NCBI GenBank assembly: GCA_036345935.2
Contig: JADWOT020000001.1
Span: 20,393,187 to 20,457,186, forward strand
DNA: 64,000 bases
Reading direction: 5' to 3'
From: Taenia hydatigena
Lineage: Eukaryota > Platyhelminthes > Cestoda > Cyclophyllidea > Taeniidae
Below are positions 40,310 to 51,429 of the stretch, one piece after another. The notes below the pieces were generated by a model, which was not told the DNA's origin, did not search any database, and saw only the letters and a list, made by a program, of their open reading frames with translations. Made by a program: the position numbers and the translations under genes. The first letter of the stretch is position 1. Every line of letters starts with the position of its first letter.

Positions 40310-43080
40310 GACCAAATTACAGTACTGTGGGGCTCTCGCGCTGTTACAAAGTTGATGAGGTCGTCGGTTAACAGTGAAGCATCCGTGCCATGGAGATGCG
40401 GTGCGTGCATTAATGCGGTGATTTGCGCACAACGGTCCTGAAGAGTGAGCAAGCGAGGTGATTATGAAATGAATGGACTACACAGTCGAATGCGCCATTC
40501 CAGCAGCATCAAGTGTTTTAGGTAAGAGACACTTGTTCATGGTCAGTCACGTAAGAGTACTCTAGTAATTTGAGCAGTTCACTGCAGTGGTGTGGGTCAA
40601 AGTAGGTCATGTGTGATGGAAATGGGTCACAAAGACAGCAACAGTAGTACTTATCGCTGCCTCGAATAATCAGGTCAATTGAATTTTCTTGTCTAAACCA
40701 CGACCGCTTGGATGAACCACTAAAATACGCGCCTGGTGATTGTACTAAAGTTTATGATGAGGTGGACATGTTTCCTTGTGACAACGTCTGGTTTACACGA
40801 TTGTACCTACTCCATTTGGGTTGCGCACAAATTGCGAATTGTTAGGTGATGTTAACAAATTGCGTGAAAGATGTGCACTTACCCAAGAGTGCTGCTGCTG
40901 CAAAGAAAACGAGGAAATATTACATTTGAATTGCTTGACGGAGTCGGTAAATTGAGTAGAGAGCGCACCAACCCCGAATACGTCGTGACTATTAATAAAA
41001 CATGGAAAAACCACGTTTGCACTGTTATATGCTGATGAAACAAGAAAAGGTAGCATATTAAGGTGCCAGGTATACTACTGTCTCCAACAAATTTCACCAT
41101 GTAGCAATAGCGCAAAGCTACTTGAAGTGCTGATGTAGGGCCGATTTGGGCCTGTAATGCTTTGTTTGTTTGACTGTCGATTTCACTGACAAACGTGGGT
41201 GACAGGATGGACTGGCCTCAGGGCCAAGCCAGTAGCCCCGATTGTTATGCCTTCTTCGGGCCTTCGTGGATGTCTCGGGACGCCACAGTGACTCTTCTGC
41301 ACACCGAGGTGGGCAGGTATGCGAGACCACTTCTCCCACGGTGTCATTTAACATACCACCAGGTGTAGGTGATTTGAAGTGGAATAAAATATAAGAATTG
41401 AGCAAACTAAAGACTGAAACGAAAAAAGGACTGAACGGCTCTGTGTTTATTTGCCATTTTGTAGGTAAGATTTGCTAAAGGAGGAGGTGAGATTTTCAAC
41501 AGAAACTTAAAGCACTGGCAGACTAGTTGTTTCTCGTGGCAAGTAATAATGAAATGAGGTGTATTCTATGCTGTAAGACGGTGCCTGACAAAATCTCATT
41601 ATGTTGAAGCTTACGTCTGCATTCCGCCACTTGTAATGATGCTTCTAAATGACAGTAAACTTTTGTGGCTTTTACTCTTCAGTTTTCCCACCCACACACG
41701 CACACATTCAGACAATTCTGTTCACCTTTGGCACACTTGCTACAAGAAACGTAGGTTCCTTCGAGCATTACGATTAAATGGTTTTTATTATTATAAATGC
41801 TGAATTATCCCGCTCACTACATTGTAATCCACGGTCGCGGTCAAACACAAATGACCAGATCTCGGAGCCAAGCCTTAGTGTTCCACGTTAAATCGTTTAT
41901 TGGCAGTTGTCATGTCAACTGCAAAAGTAGGCTCAGCAAATGCACATCAAGCGATAGAAAGTAAGAAGATGGTCTCAAAAAGCGAGTGAGAACTAGCCTA
42001 GTGCTATGAGTGGAAGAAGCTGTGACGCTTCCCTATCAACCGCTTCAAAATCCACCTCAATAGCGGCTGATATTTTGCAGAGGGTTAAATCCTTTCCACA
42101 TGCAGATGCTGGGTTCGCTTGCACGAAGTGCTGTCCACGTGTAGTCAGAACGCAGCCTTCCCAAATGCAGAACTCATTCAAGAGGTGTGCTAGGGGATTT
42201 GAGTTTTTTTGTCAAGTTGTCTAAGGCGGTATGATGCATAAAACGCAACCAAGTAATCGGGAAAATTGCTTTACAACTGCACAGCTTTGCACTCCTTCAA
42301 CAAGGCAATCCTTTTGTTGAAGGGACTCTTCACCCACGACAAGTCGTGAGAGCGGAAACGAAGTCCTCAAGTCACCTCAACTGCCATTAGACTAATTATG
42401 GCACAAGAAATTCGAGACAAGTTTTGTTACCCACCATCAGTTACCTTTTTTACGCGGTGAAAAATTGTAATGTGGCACAGAAAGTGTTGCTGAGGGGAGG
42501 TGTTCTACAGTTCTTAGCCCCCAAAATATCGCTTCATTTCGGCATATTTGTACATCCTACAAAATCAGCGAATAATTGAGCCATAGAGGAGATGAAATTT
42601 CGCGCCCACGACTTCCAAGCCATCGCTTTATTTCTACTTGTCCCTTTTGATTTTCAATGGACTCACTAGATAAAACGACTCCTCCAAGGTGCACAAGCAC
42701 CTCCTTTGGGCCTTCCACCACTAGTGAGGGAAAGGCACTGAATAAGCCATGTTCTGTCCAGCGTTGCTAAAATAAAAGCCAAGTTGTCATTCGCCTGTCC
42801 AGCCTCTTCAAATGTACTATAATGTGTGCTTCGATTGTTAATAAAGATAGCAATTAAGGATTGCATAGAAGAATGGAATTTGACATGCGGTTGCTTTAAT
42901 GGCAAGGACTGCCCCTAGCTACTCCATTAAGCATGCGGATGTCACCTCCGAATGTCATCTCTAAGCCCAAAAAAGAGTGCGATGGAAATGAGACCGCTTA
43001 AAAGCAAATATTTACCCCAAATACTTAGCATTACCAGGCAGGCGAATTCAAATACGCATTCCATTCGAGTGAAGATCACA
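40310..43080. other. Mostly no gene recognised
   Basis: No repeat partners found. Weak items: a 72-codon plus frame at 42006-42224 (MSGRSCDASLSTASKSTSIA, then DAGFACTKCCPRVVR), and a GC-rich stretch at 41190-41340 with a perfect 6-bp inverted repeat actggc/gccagt at 41211-41233. None is enough for a call. Confidence 0.35.
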
Positions 43081-43099
43081 TCGCCTAACCACTAGTCAG

Positions 43100-43800
43100 T
43101 AGCGTCATGCGCAAATCACCGCATTACTGTGCGCAACAAATGCCCACGGACCCGATGAATCGTTTCGGCCGGTGGCCCTGTCGGCTTTGAGGCAGCTCGA
43201 GAATCCCATCCAACTCAAAATCCTCACTAATGGAGGCTGGACAAACAACAGACGAGGTGACGTTGAAGCACTGAGTAAAGTGCTGTTAAGTGCAGTGTTT
43301 CGGGAATTCACAACAAGCTGCATTCAGTCATTTCCAGCTTGTAATAATGAACCTCTACTCAGAGGATACTTTTAAATAGTATGGTAAGGTATTCTGTCCA
43401 TAAAAGTAGCGGGCTACATCCCCGAGCCTCAAGAGACACTTAAGTTGCTCGTTGCACTACTTAAATTGAGGACAGTAGTATGCTGCATTGGCATGTCAGT
43501 CAGGTGACACCACACACGCAGAGGACACAATCCACAGAGTCCTCCTTACTAACTTGCATATCGGTCGTGCTGAAGGGTACGTCAAGACGACTCTCCTCCT
43601 CATTGTCTCTGATCATCAGTGCAGTTTTGGTCCGGATTTCTGCACTGCGAAGGATTGCCTTAAATTCACTTCTTGCATCCAGAGCAGTTTGTCGCTTTCT
43701 TCAAAACACCTACTCGTCTTGGGTGCTGGTTGTTCATTCTTCCCTCTTCATTCCACTTATGCGTGCCAATCACGATAGTGGTAGCCCATTCACATGATAG
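43100..43800 (+). repeat. Direct copy of 4530-5260 (exon D plus TM exon)
   Basis: Collinear with the 4.5-5.3 kb region, including the non-coding part between the two exons (landmark acttttaaatagtatgg). The exon D part is 5'-truncated: unrelated sequence precedes 43198. The TM part (43480-43797) keeps LIISAVLVRISALRRIALNS but is frameshifted before it. After 43800 this copy holds about 415 bases absent from the first, up to cggcactttactcc at 44217. Confidence 0.8.
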
Positions 43801-44284
43801 ATGCTTCCTTTTTTGTTTGATTGCTGGAAGTGTTGTTACTAGAGGGGGTTCGTCCACATTCGACCTCCTGTCTTTCCTTTTGGTCAACGAATTCCGGCCA
43901 TAAATTTGCCCGAGTTTGAGGAAGAACTGTCGACGAAAGGGATTACTTGCAAGCACTAAACGACGAGTGTCTACCTGCCATGTTTCGTCCCCTCCTCTTC
44001 CTCGTTCTCGAGGGGCGGTGGCACCTTCTCAGTCGCGGATCTGTCTAATCTGGCCTACACTGCCACCTGGAGAGATGCATTTGGGCAACCATCTACCGTG
44101 TGCACCGACGGCATTCAATCAAAAGGTGTCTGCTGCAGGACGTCGTAACCACTTGCAAGCATTCATTTTACCTGCCTTTCCTAGTGATGCTTTTGGTCAT
44201 TTGGAGAAAGTTATGCGGCACTTTACTCCTCATAATTAATAAGCTGCGAGTAGCTTTTTCGAAAAACAATATTTTGATGACACC

Positions 44285-44545
44285 AGTCCCTTCTTTGAAA
44301 TGGGGAAGAGGATTCCTCCTCTTCCTTCTTATCGCCCTTGTTATTAGAGGTCTGAACACGCTTCGACATCTTTATTATGGGTGAGAGAGAGAGAAAGAGT
44401 ACAGCGAGACCTTGTAAGAGAGTTCAGGACGGGGATAAGTCACGCTCCTAGTAATCACCACGCCGCTCCGCTACTAGGTTCAAATTGTCGCCCCGCCTCT
44501 GGCCTACAAAGCACACTTAAAGAACATAAGCATTACAATGTTAGC
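44285..44545 (-). mobile_element. Gypsy leader fragment (LTR end to gag start)
   Basis: Reverse complement matches 8521-8775 at about 88% identity, including the primer-binding-site region (tagtagcggagc here), the ct-rich stretch, aataaagatgtcgaagcg and the segment before gag. It stops right at the gag start, so it is a truncated insertion or a solo leader. It directly follows the cggcacttt... sequence shared with 5240-5290. Confidence 0.75.
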
Positions 44546-44649
44546 CTGATAGTGGTAAAAGTGGAGAATGTTCATGTGCTGGCAGTATGTGAAGGCAAAA
44601 CTACCGCATCTTTTGACGGAGTAGAAGCATCAAACTCAGACTCCCCTTG

Positions 44650-46290
44650 AAATTTCTTTGGAGATATTTATGCAATCTTTCACATTTAGCAAGCTCTGCA
44701 TGGTCATTGGAAACTAATCCCACATTTCCGTTGCAAAAAAGAAATATTTATTGACTCCGTTCGTCTCCATGTCTAAGGGAGACTGGATGCTAGTGTGTCA
44801 CGCATGTTATATTATCTCTTGACGGCAACCTGCCGACCGTCATCCCGTTAAACAGGGACCGCAGTTTGATTTCGAAAAGGAAGAAGTTGCGTCGGCAATA
44901 GATGGCATAACTTGCAATTGCGGGAATGGGAGCTGAATCAGCAGATTGGACGAGAATACATTCTAAGGCTTGTAGATTTGCCCTTGAAAAGGTACCCCAC
45001 CAAAGGAAAAAGACTTTAGCGGTGTACTGAAAGGAATGATCCGGTGAGATAGAGTTTGTGGTACGCAGGTCAGTCTGTTGAATGCCTTTTTCGTCACCTG
45101 TTTGTGTATCAACAGTCCATTGCACTCATTATCTTCGTCCAATATGTCGGTCTGCTGGACTTTCAACTGCCTCGCTGACATTGTACTGGTACTTCCCTCC
45201 ACTTGTTGACAGTGGTCTTTGAATAAAGTAAGGCCGCTAATTTAACAGTGTTGCACAATAAATTTATGGAATCACTTAACCAGATATAGGCTGGAACGCT
45301 TTTCTACAAGCCGAGGCTTGCATCGGTGCTTGTCAGGACGAAAGTGAAGCGATGTATGCACCAGATATGAAAGTAAAGATGGGTACATTCAAAGCCGACG
45401 AAAATCTAATTGGAAGATTTACCACCAAATCCATGATATGGTAAAACTTTGGGAAAATTATTCCACAAATAAATGAATGGCGTCGCATTGTAGTGTGAGC
45501 TGAAGACATGCGACTTTAGACTGCGTGCTTCTAGCACTTTGAAAATTCGCTAAAACTAAATGGATTAGGATTTCTAGGAATGAGTTAATGCTGGCTTTTA
45601 ATGCTTTGTTGTCGGGAAGAGTTGTTCTACATGACGAGGATGGCGATTCCCTTAAGAATACCATGTTATAAATGCGAAAGTTGAATAGTGGCGTGCTTAT
45701 CGCCTCATTTACAAGTGGTTTGACATGGGTGGAAGGAAGGAGGGAGGAGAGGTCCATCCACATGGCCTTACTCCCCGAAAACAGCACTTTTCTGATAAAA
45801 CTGTAAATTCATCATGATTAAGTAGTGTTTAGCACAAACAACAATTTACCACCTCTGCTACTATTATGGCATCTTCTATGCCTTTCCTTTACACTCTACC
45901 CTACCACGCAGGCTTACTGACGCGTCAAGTTAATTCTACTAAATGTGTCCAAAATGCACCCACACACAGCTTGGCAATTTGCGCCATCCTCCCCCAAGGT
46001 CATCTTCATTGACTGACTGATCACTATTTCAACTTGATCCATCAATATGGCAATCAATACACTGCACAATATAGGTTACTCGCACTTCTAGAAGCGTCGA
46101 CTTGGTGTGAAGTTATTGACCGATTCCCCACTCGCCCTTGTCACACCGCCAGTAATGCCTCCGACATTACCACTTTGCAGGAGGCGACCTGCTCGCACCG
46201 ACTCACTCACCTTGTCACTTGCAACAATTGTGCCGCAATTAAATGCGACTTGAGCAATTAAATGCGACGAAGTGAGTTAGTTAGTGGGCG
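44650..46290. other. No gene recognised
   Basis: Open frames of 75 to 111 codons occur on both strands but have no partner, motif or splice support. Confidence 0.35.
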
Positions 46291-46389
46291 CGTGCTGAAT
46301 TGTTGGTAAATCGTAGGGTTGACATTTGTTCTGATGTGTTCTCCGGTCGGATGGCGACCAATTGGATGCAGTGGGTGTGTGGGGACCTC

Positions 46390-47600
46390 TTTCCAACCAC
46401 AAATGACTCTGCGAATCTCGACGGCAAGGCAAGGATCTTGGCTCTGTTTTGATTCGACACCAGTAAGAATGAGAACTGTATTTCGTTGCCTCTTATAGCT
46501 GTTTTGAGGTATTCTTTAGCCATTCGGTGACCACAGAGGTGCACCCGACGATTGTTCTCCCCTTGTAAATGACGAAATGAAAGCATTTTATAAACGAGCA
46601 CCGCTTGATAAAAGCGAGGTAGCCTGTGTTATCGTGGCACCGACGCGTCTCTCCCATAAAATTCGCTTCACTGTTTTTATTGTTGGAAAATGGAACTGCT
46701 AAGCCAGTCGTTTCCTGCGTTTGTTGGGATGAGCTCTCGAGACAGGTTGTGGCGAAATGAAAGCAGTTTATGTGTGAGCAACCTTTGGTAAAAGTGCGGT
46801 AATGGTGAGAATTTTCGAGGTAGATTGTGGCGTAAGGTGTGCTTCCATGCATTGAGACCTCATGTTACACGCGCCGTAGCTGGTGTTGTCTCGGTTGCAA
46901 TCCGACACTTCTTTTAAATCGGTTTAATGTTTTGTTAAGGTGGAAAACTGCTCAGCCAGTTCCTTTCTGTTTTTGTTCTGCGGAGCTCTCTTGTCAGATC
47001 GTGACGACCTGGACGCACCTTTTTTATGGCCACCTCATGCTAACAGCAGAGTATGTGCTGTTATCGCTGTAGCAACGCTTCGTTCCTTTTATGTCCGTTA
47101 CGAAATCTTAATGTTGAGAAGGAGAACTGCTCAGGCTGCTGCCTCCTATTTTTTGCTCCGAGGAGGTCTCGTGTAAGATGGTGATGAAATGGACGCATTT
47201 TATAGATGGGCACTTGTCGGTAATAGGACGATAGTCGGGGTTATCGTCGTACCAACAATAACCTTCTTAAATTTTCAATTTGCAAATGAGGTACTGTTTG
47301 GTTGGTAGCCGCCTGTTTTGTTATTAGGAGTTCCTGAGTAAGTTGGTGACGGAATTGATGCATTCGCTACATGGGCAGCCCTTCTCAATAGCGCAGTGAC
47401 AGTGTCATCGTGGCACCAGCGCGGCGCTCCTTCTAGTCCCCTTCGAGTTTTCATTAATAAAGAGGACAGCTGATGAATTGGTTGCCTCCTGTTTTTGCTG
47501 TGCGAATTTCTCGAGGCAAACTGTGACAAAATGGGTGCATTCTCTACATGTGTGCCTCGTGTAAATAGCGCTGTAGCCTGCTACTCCGCGTCTCCAACAC
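46390..47600 (+). repeat. Degenerate tandem array, units about 160-250 bp
   Basis: A loose motif recurs at about 46693, 46947, 47119, 47280 and 47461: gaactgct(c/a)ag.c, a T-rich run (tgttttt), a gagctctcga-like box, then gtgacgaaatgg.cgcat and a t-rich end. Spacing is irregular and identity is low (perhaps 60-70%). Inverted copies lie at 51010-51420. Nothing shows a coding role. Confidence 0.55.
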
Positions 47601-47819
47601 AGCACTTTTTCGTAAATCGGTGCTGAATGAGTCGATATTGGTTTCAAATCACCAACTGGCGCTTCCTGGTCAACAGGTTGTATCAACCATGTGCAATCAT
47701 TTTGTATGTATTTGCTTTTTAGGCAAGGGAACCTGCAATAGCCTTTGGATCTCATCAGTAGGAATGAGAATTATTCAACTTGTTGTGTCCCATCGGTGCT
47801 TTGAGTTGATTTATATTCC

Positions 47820-50365
47820 ACGAGAGACCACCTGGGCGTACTCGACGATTGTTGTGCCCTTGTAAATGCCACGGAGGTGCGTGATGGCTGAGGTGTGTCG
47901 CTTTCCCACTTTGAAGAGTTGGTGCCACTGAGGGTCCTTAATTGGGGATCGCATAGCATTTGTTAACTCACTCCGCCGTAAAAGTCACAACTTGTGTACT
48001 GTGAAACATCGCCCTGTATGACGCACTTCTTTGCCATGCGTCCGCACAGACAGCATGTGTTGTTGAAGATGCGGGCGATGAATCGCCTCAACCTGGTGCA
48101 AATCCTTCTTCTTCTGCACCCTAGGAGCGGATGCCTCAACCAAAGTAGTTGCATGACCCACCCTGAACCCTCAAATCTAACTGTTCCTATCGTTTATCAA
48201 CGCTATGGGGCGCCTTTGGTAAAGCTTCCAACTTCTCTATCCAAATTTTCTTCATGGCGGTTGAAGGGATACCCTATTCACGACAATCCAGCTCAATTAC
48301 TCGCACGACCAACTATCGCAGCCATCAGGCCATGCTTACGACCATGAAGCGCCGAAAGCTTTGTTCGCCTCCGAATCATCACATACCCAGCAAATGGTTA
48401 GTCTCAACATCCTCTTATTGTGCCTCTTTACTTTATACAACCTAAGACATTGTTCGCCATCCCACATCTCTGTTATTTGCAACCCAAGGACCCATTCGAT
48501 TTGCCAGTCCAAAGGAATGACCACGCAATTTTTTTTTGATAAAGTCAAATCCTTAATGAACCTTGCTGCTTTCCTCACACCTTGTGAGAGAATTTGATTA
48601 GCTTCGCCGTAATTTCAATGTCATTATATCTGGTATCCACTGTAAATCACATGAAAAGGTAAAATTATGATTAGTCTATTCAAGAGTGCTACTAAAAATA
48701 AGGTTGAATTCCTTCCATTAGGTCAACTGCTTCCCGTTTAACTGAGTCAGGTGGCTAGATCAGTAGGTAATGAAATCAGTTTGGGGGTAGATAGAAGAAA
48801 GAGGGAAAGAAATGCAGAATGCTGCACCGCAGCACTGTACAGAGTCATCTTGCGGTGTCCATGTCGAACCCCCTTTCCTCCTTCCTCACCCTCTCTCCTT
48901 CCATGCTCTCGACTTCTCATCCCTTTGTCCCTATCTCACTCATTCCCCTGTCTCCTTCAGATGCAAATTCATGCTGCTTCGCAATGCAGCGCAACAAGTC
49001 TGCAAAGCATATGTCTAGAAACATAAGAAACACGCCGTCGTTACGGCAATAGTCATTTTAGTTGTGAGTCAGCGATGTCTCTAATCAATTTTCACCCAGC
49101 AGCACACTTGTCCTGCCACGCTCACTTTCGATGTCTCTTGTATGCTTTTACATTCACCAAATAAGTGATAGCACCAAGAGACCTATTGAGGTAACAATGG
49201 CTTGCTCAATATGCATGCCTCACCACAGAAGCATTGTAGCACGGCCTGGCTAGATCTGACTGGATTGCTGCAGTCCCTTGTACGAGCGTGCAACCGAACG
49301 GTCGATATCTTTCATTGTTTTCAACGACGTAAGCGCCTGATGGTCTGTTCTCACTATGACCTGTCTCGCTATCGGGTAGTGCTTGAAGCGTCGCTTTATT
49401 GTGTCTAACCATTGTATAGATAGCGAGCCTTTCACCCCAATTCGCCTCATCGCGGCGCTGCACCTAACGAATGTCCAATTGCCATCCAAGTGAGCGTAGA
49501 CGAGACAGCGAGATGAACAAACAACAAACGTGCAAATTTTTGTGCTGAATACTTTTATTACAACCTTAAACAGTGGTGATATAGCCTTGGGTTTGACTAT
49601 AGACAACTTGTCAATTCCTCTACTTTCCACATGCAACACCGCTGGAATTCATGCCAACAGTGTGCCAGATCCTCTGCCTTTTGTCTTCGACAAAATGGTG
49701 GATTGCTAGCGTATTAGCAGAGTGTTGTAGAATTGCCTGTGTCGGAGTCGAGGGATTCAAGTTGTGTTTCTGACCTTTGTCTACAATATACGTTTAAAGA
49801 AACGTAGGCATTACACCTTTATGTTTCATTCGACTAATGCGACCTTAAGACAACAAGAAAGGAATCAAAATTGTGCACAAAAGTCATTGGTCAGTACTGA
49901 AAACTCAGAGAAGATCTTAATATTAATTGGTTTGTGGCATAAAAAATCACCAAAAATACAACGTTGCGCTTCTTAAATAACCGTTGAATAGCGTTTCAAA
50001 AATAAGAACTTCCCCTTACTTTCGCTTCTTCCGATGTCTCTTCACAGTTGGATTAGTTGTCGACTCTCTGCAATCGTTTTGTTTAGATTTGTTTTTTCGC
50101 TGAGGGGATCCGCAATATTTTCATGGCGAGGCGAAGATTTTCTTTACCATTTGGATTTCGCATCATTAAGGACGAAAGTCATTTGGCTTGTGAAGTTCCA
50201 TTAATGTTTTTGGCTAATCTTTATTCAGTGAGAGACCGTTGGGGCGTACTCGATGATCGCTGTCCCTTTGCAACTGCCACCGAGCTCCGTGATGGCCGAG
50301 CTGTGTCGCTGATCCACTTCGAGAGGTGGGAGGTACTGACGATTGTCCATTGGGGATCGCGCAGT
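47820..50365 (+). repeat. Direct repeat pair, 47820-47960 and 50222-50365
   Basis: gagagaccacctgggcgtac and gagagaccgttggggcgtac open two copies of about 140 bases (roughly 78% identical) ending at ttggggatcgc. They are 2.4 kb apart, with minus-strand RNase H remnants between and plus-strand Gypsy pol after the second. They might be remains of a flanking repeat such as LTRs, but a third partial copy at 46520-46570 argues for a dispersed repeat. Confidence 0.55.
49210..49470 (-). pseudogene. pol: RNase H fragment, Gypsy copy 3
   Basis: Minus strand pieces in two frames: RLAIYTMVRH and, shifted, ARQVIVRTDHQALTSLKTMK followed by IDRSVARSYKGLQQ. These align with LFAIYTMVRH and RTDHQSLTLLKTMKE of copies 1 and 2. 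Short, frameshifted and in opposite orientation to the nearby plus-strand pol. Confidence 0.75.
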
Positions 50366-50394
50366 AGTCGTTTAGCCCCTAAAGACTGTATAAA

Positions 50395-50998
50395 GCAAGT
50401 GAACGCTTAATCAACGCCAACTAAACAGAGACAGTTTCGCAGTTTCACCGACTTGGCGAACTACTGCAGGCGCTTCGTTAATGGCTAACACCGCTAGCTC
50501 CTGCATAAAGCGATCAGAGAGCTTGCAAAAAAAGAAATTCAAGTGGGAGACCGAGCATCATAAAGCGTCAGAAGAAATAGAATAAAAACCGCTCAGCACC
50601 GATCCAAGCCTTACCAAAGTTCAAGGCCGGCGCACTACCCTTCTCACTGGACGCAGACGCTAGTGGTGTAGCCATAATCAACAGACTATCCCAAGGGGGC
50701 AAAAAACAAAGAGAACACGTCATCACCTACGCCAGTATCAGACTCGGCAAAAATGAGACAGAAAAGTGCCAAGGGACCGTGAACCGTTCGCCACCTCCAC
50801 CCACAATGGTTAGACAATTCCAACACTACCAGATAGCGGGACAGCTCGTAGTGAGGGCAGATTTTTAAGCACTGAATTGCTCAGAAACAGTGAAGGAGAT
50901 GGATTGTTCAGTTGTACAATGGTACGACGAGGAACTGTAGCGCTATGTCTTTGCAGTTCAGCACAGAAAAGGGGATTCATAGGGCAATGCGAACGTAT
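50395..50998 (+). pseudogene. pol: RT end and RNase H, Gypsy copy 3
   Basis: DNA aligns along its whole length with 10460-11020 of copy 1 (gccaactaaacagagacag, ttggcgaactactgcaggcgc, gagaacacgtcatcacctacgcc). Identity is about 75% and there are many stops, so this is the oldest copy. The RNase H stretch missing in copy 1 (tggacgcagacgctagtgg) is present. Confidence 0.8.
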
Positions 50999-50999
50999 T

Positions 51000-51425
51000 C
51001 AGAATGTTATAACTTCGTTAGTCTCTCTCAAGAGCTCCTCATAACAAACGCAGCAGGCGACTGTCACAGCAGTTCTCCTTCGCAACACTGAACAACGTGA
51101 AAGGGATCTGAAAGGAGGAGAGACGCGTTGGTGCCGCAATAACTTGGGCAAACGCCCTACTACCAGGTGGTGCTTACATACAGAATGCTCCCATTCAGTC
51201 AGTCTTTCTCGAGAGCACCTCATAAAAACGCAACACACGACTCAACAGATCTCCGATTACCAATAGAAAATCGTAAAAGGCTTTTAAAAGAGGGAGAGAC
51301 GCCTTGGTGCAGCGACAACACAGACAAACGCTCCACCACCATGAGGTGCTCACATACCGAATGCTTTCACTTTGTTACAATCTGGCTCGAGATCTTCTCA
51401 TTTGAACCACGGTTAGCCACAAGCT
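51000..51425 (-). repeat. Inverted copies of the degenerate array
   Basis: Reverse complement shows two units of the motif seen at 46.4-47.6 kb (51025-51060 and 51190-51250), separated by about 170 bases, with gagagacgc(g/c)ttggtgc linking boxes. The array thus flanks the copy 3 region in opposite orientation on its two sides. Confidence 0.5.
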
Positions 51426-51429
51426 GAGG

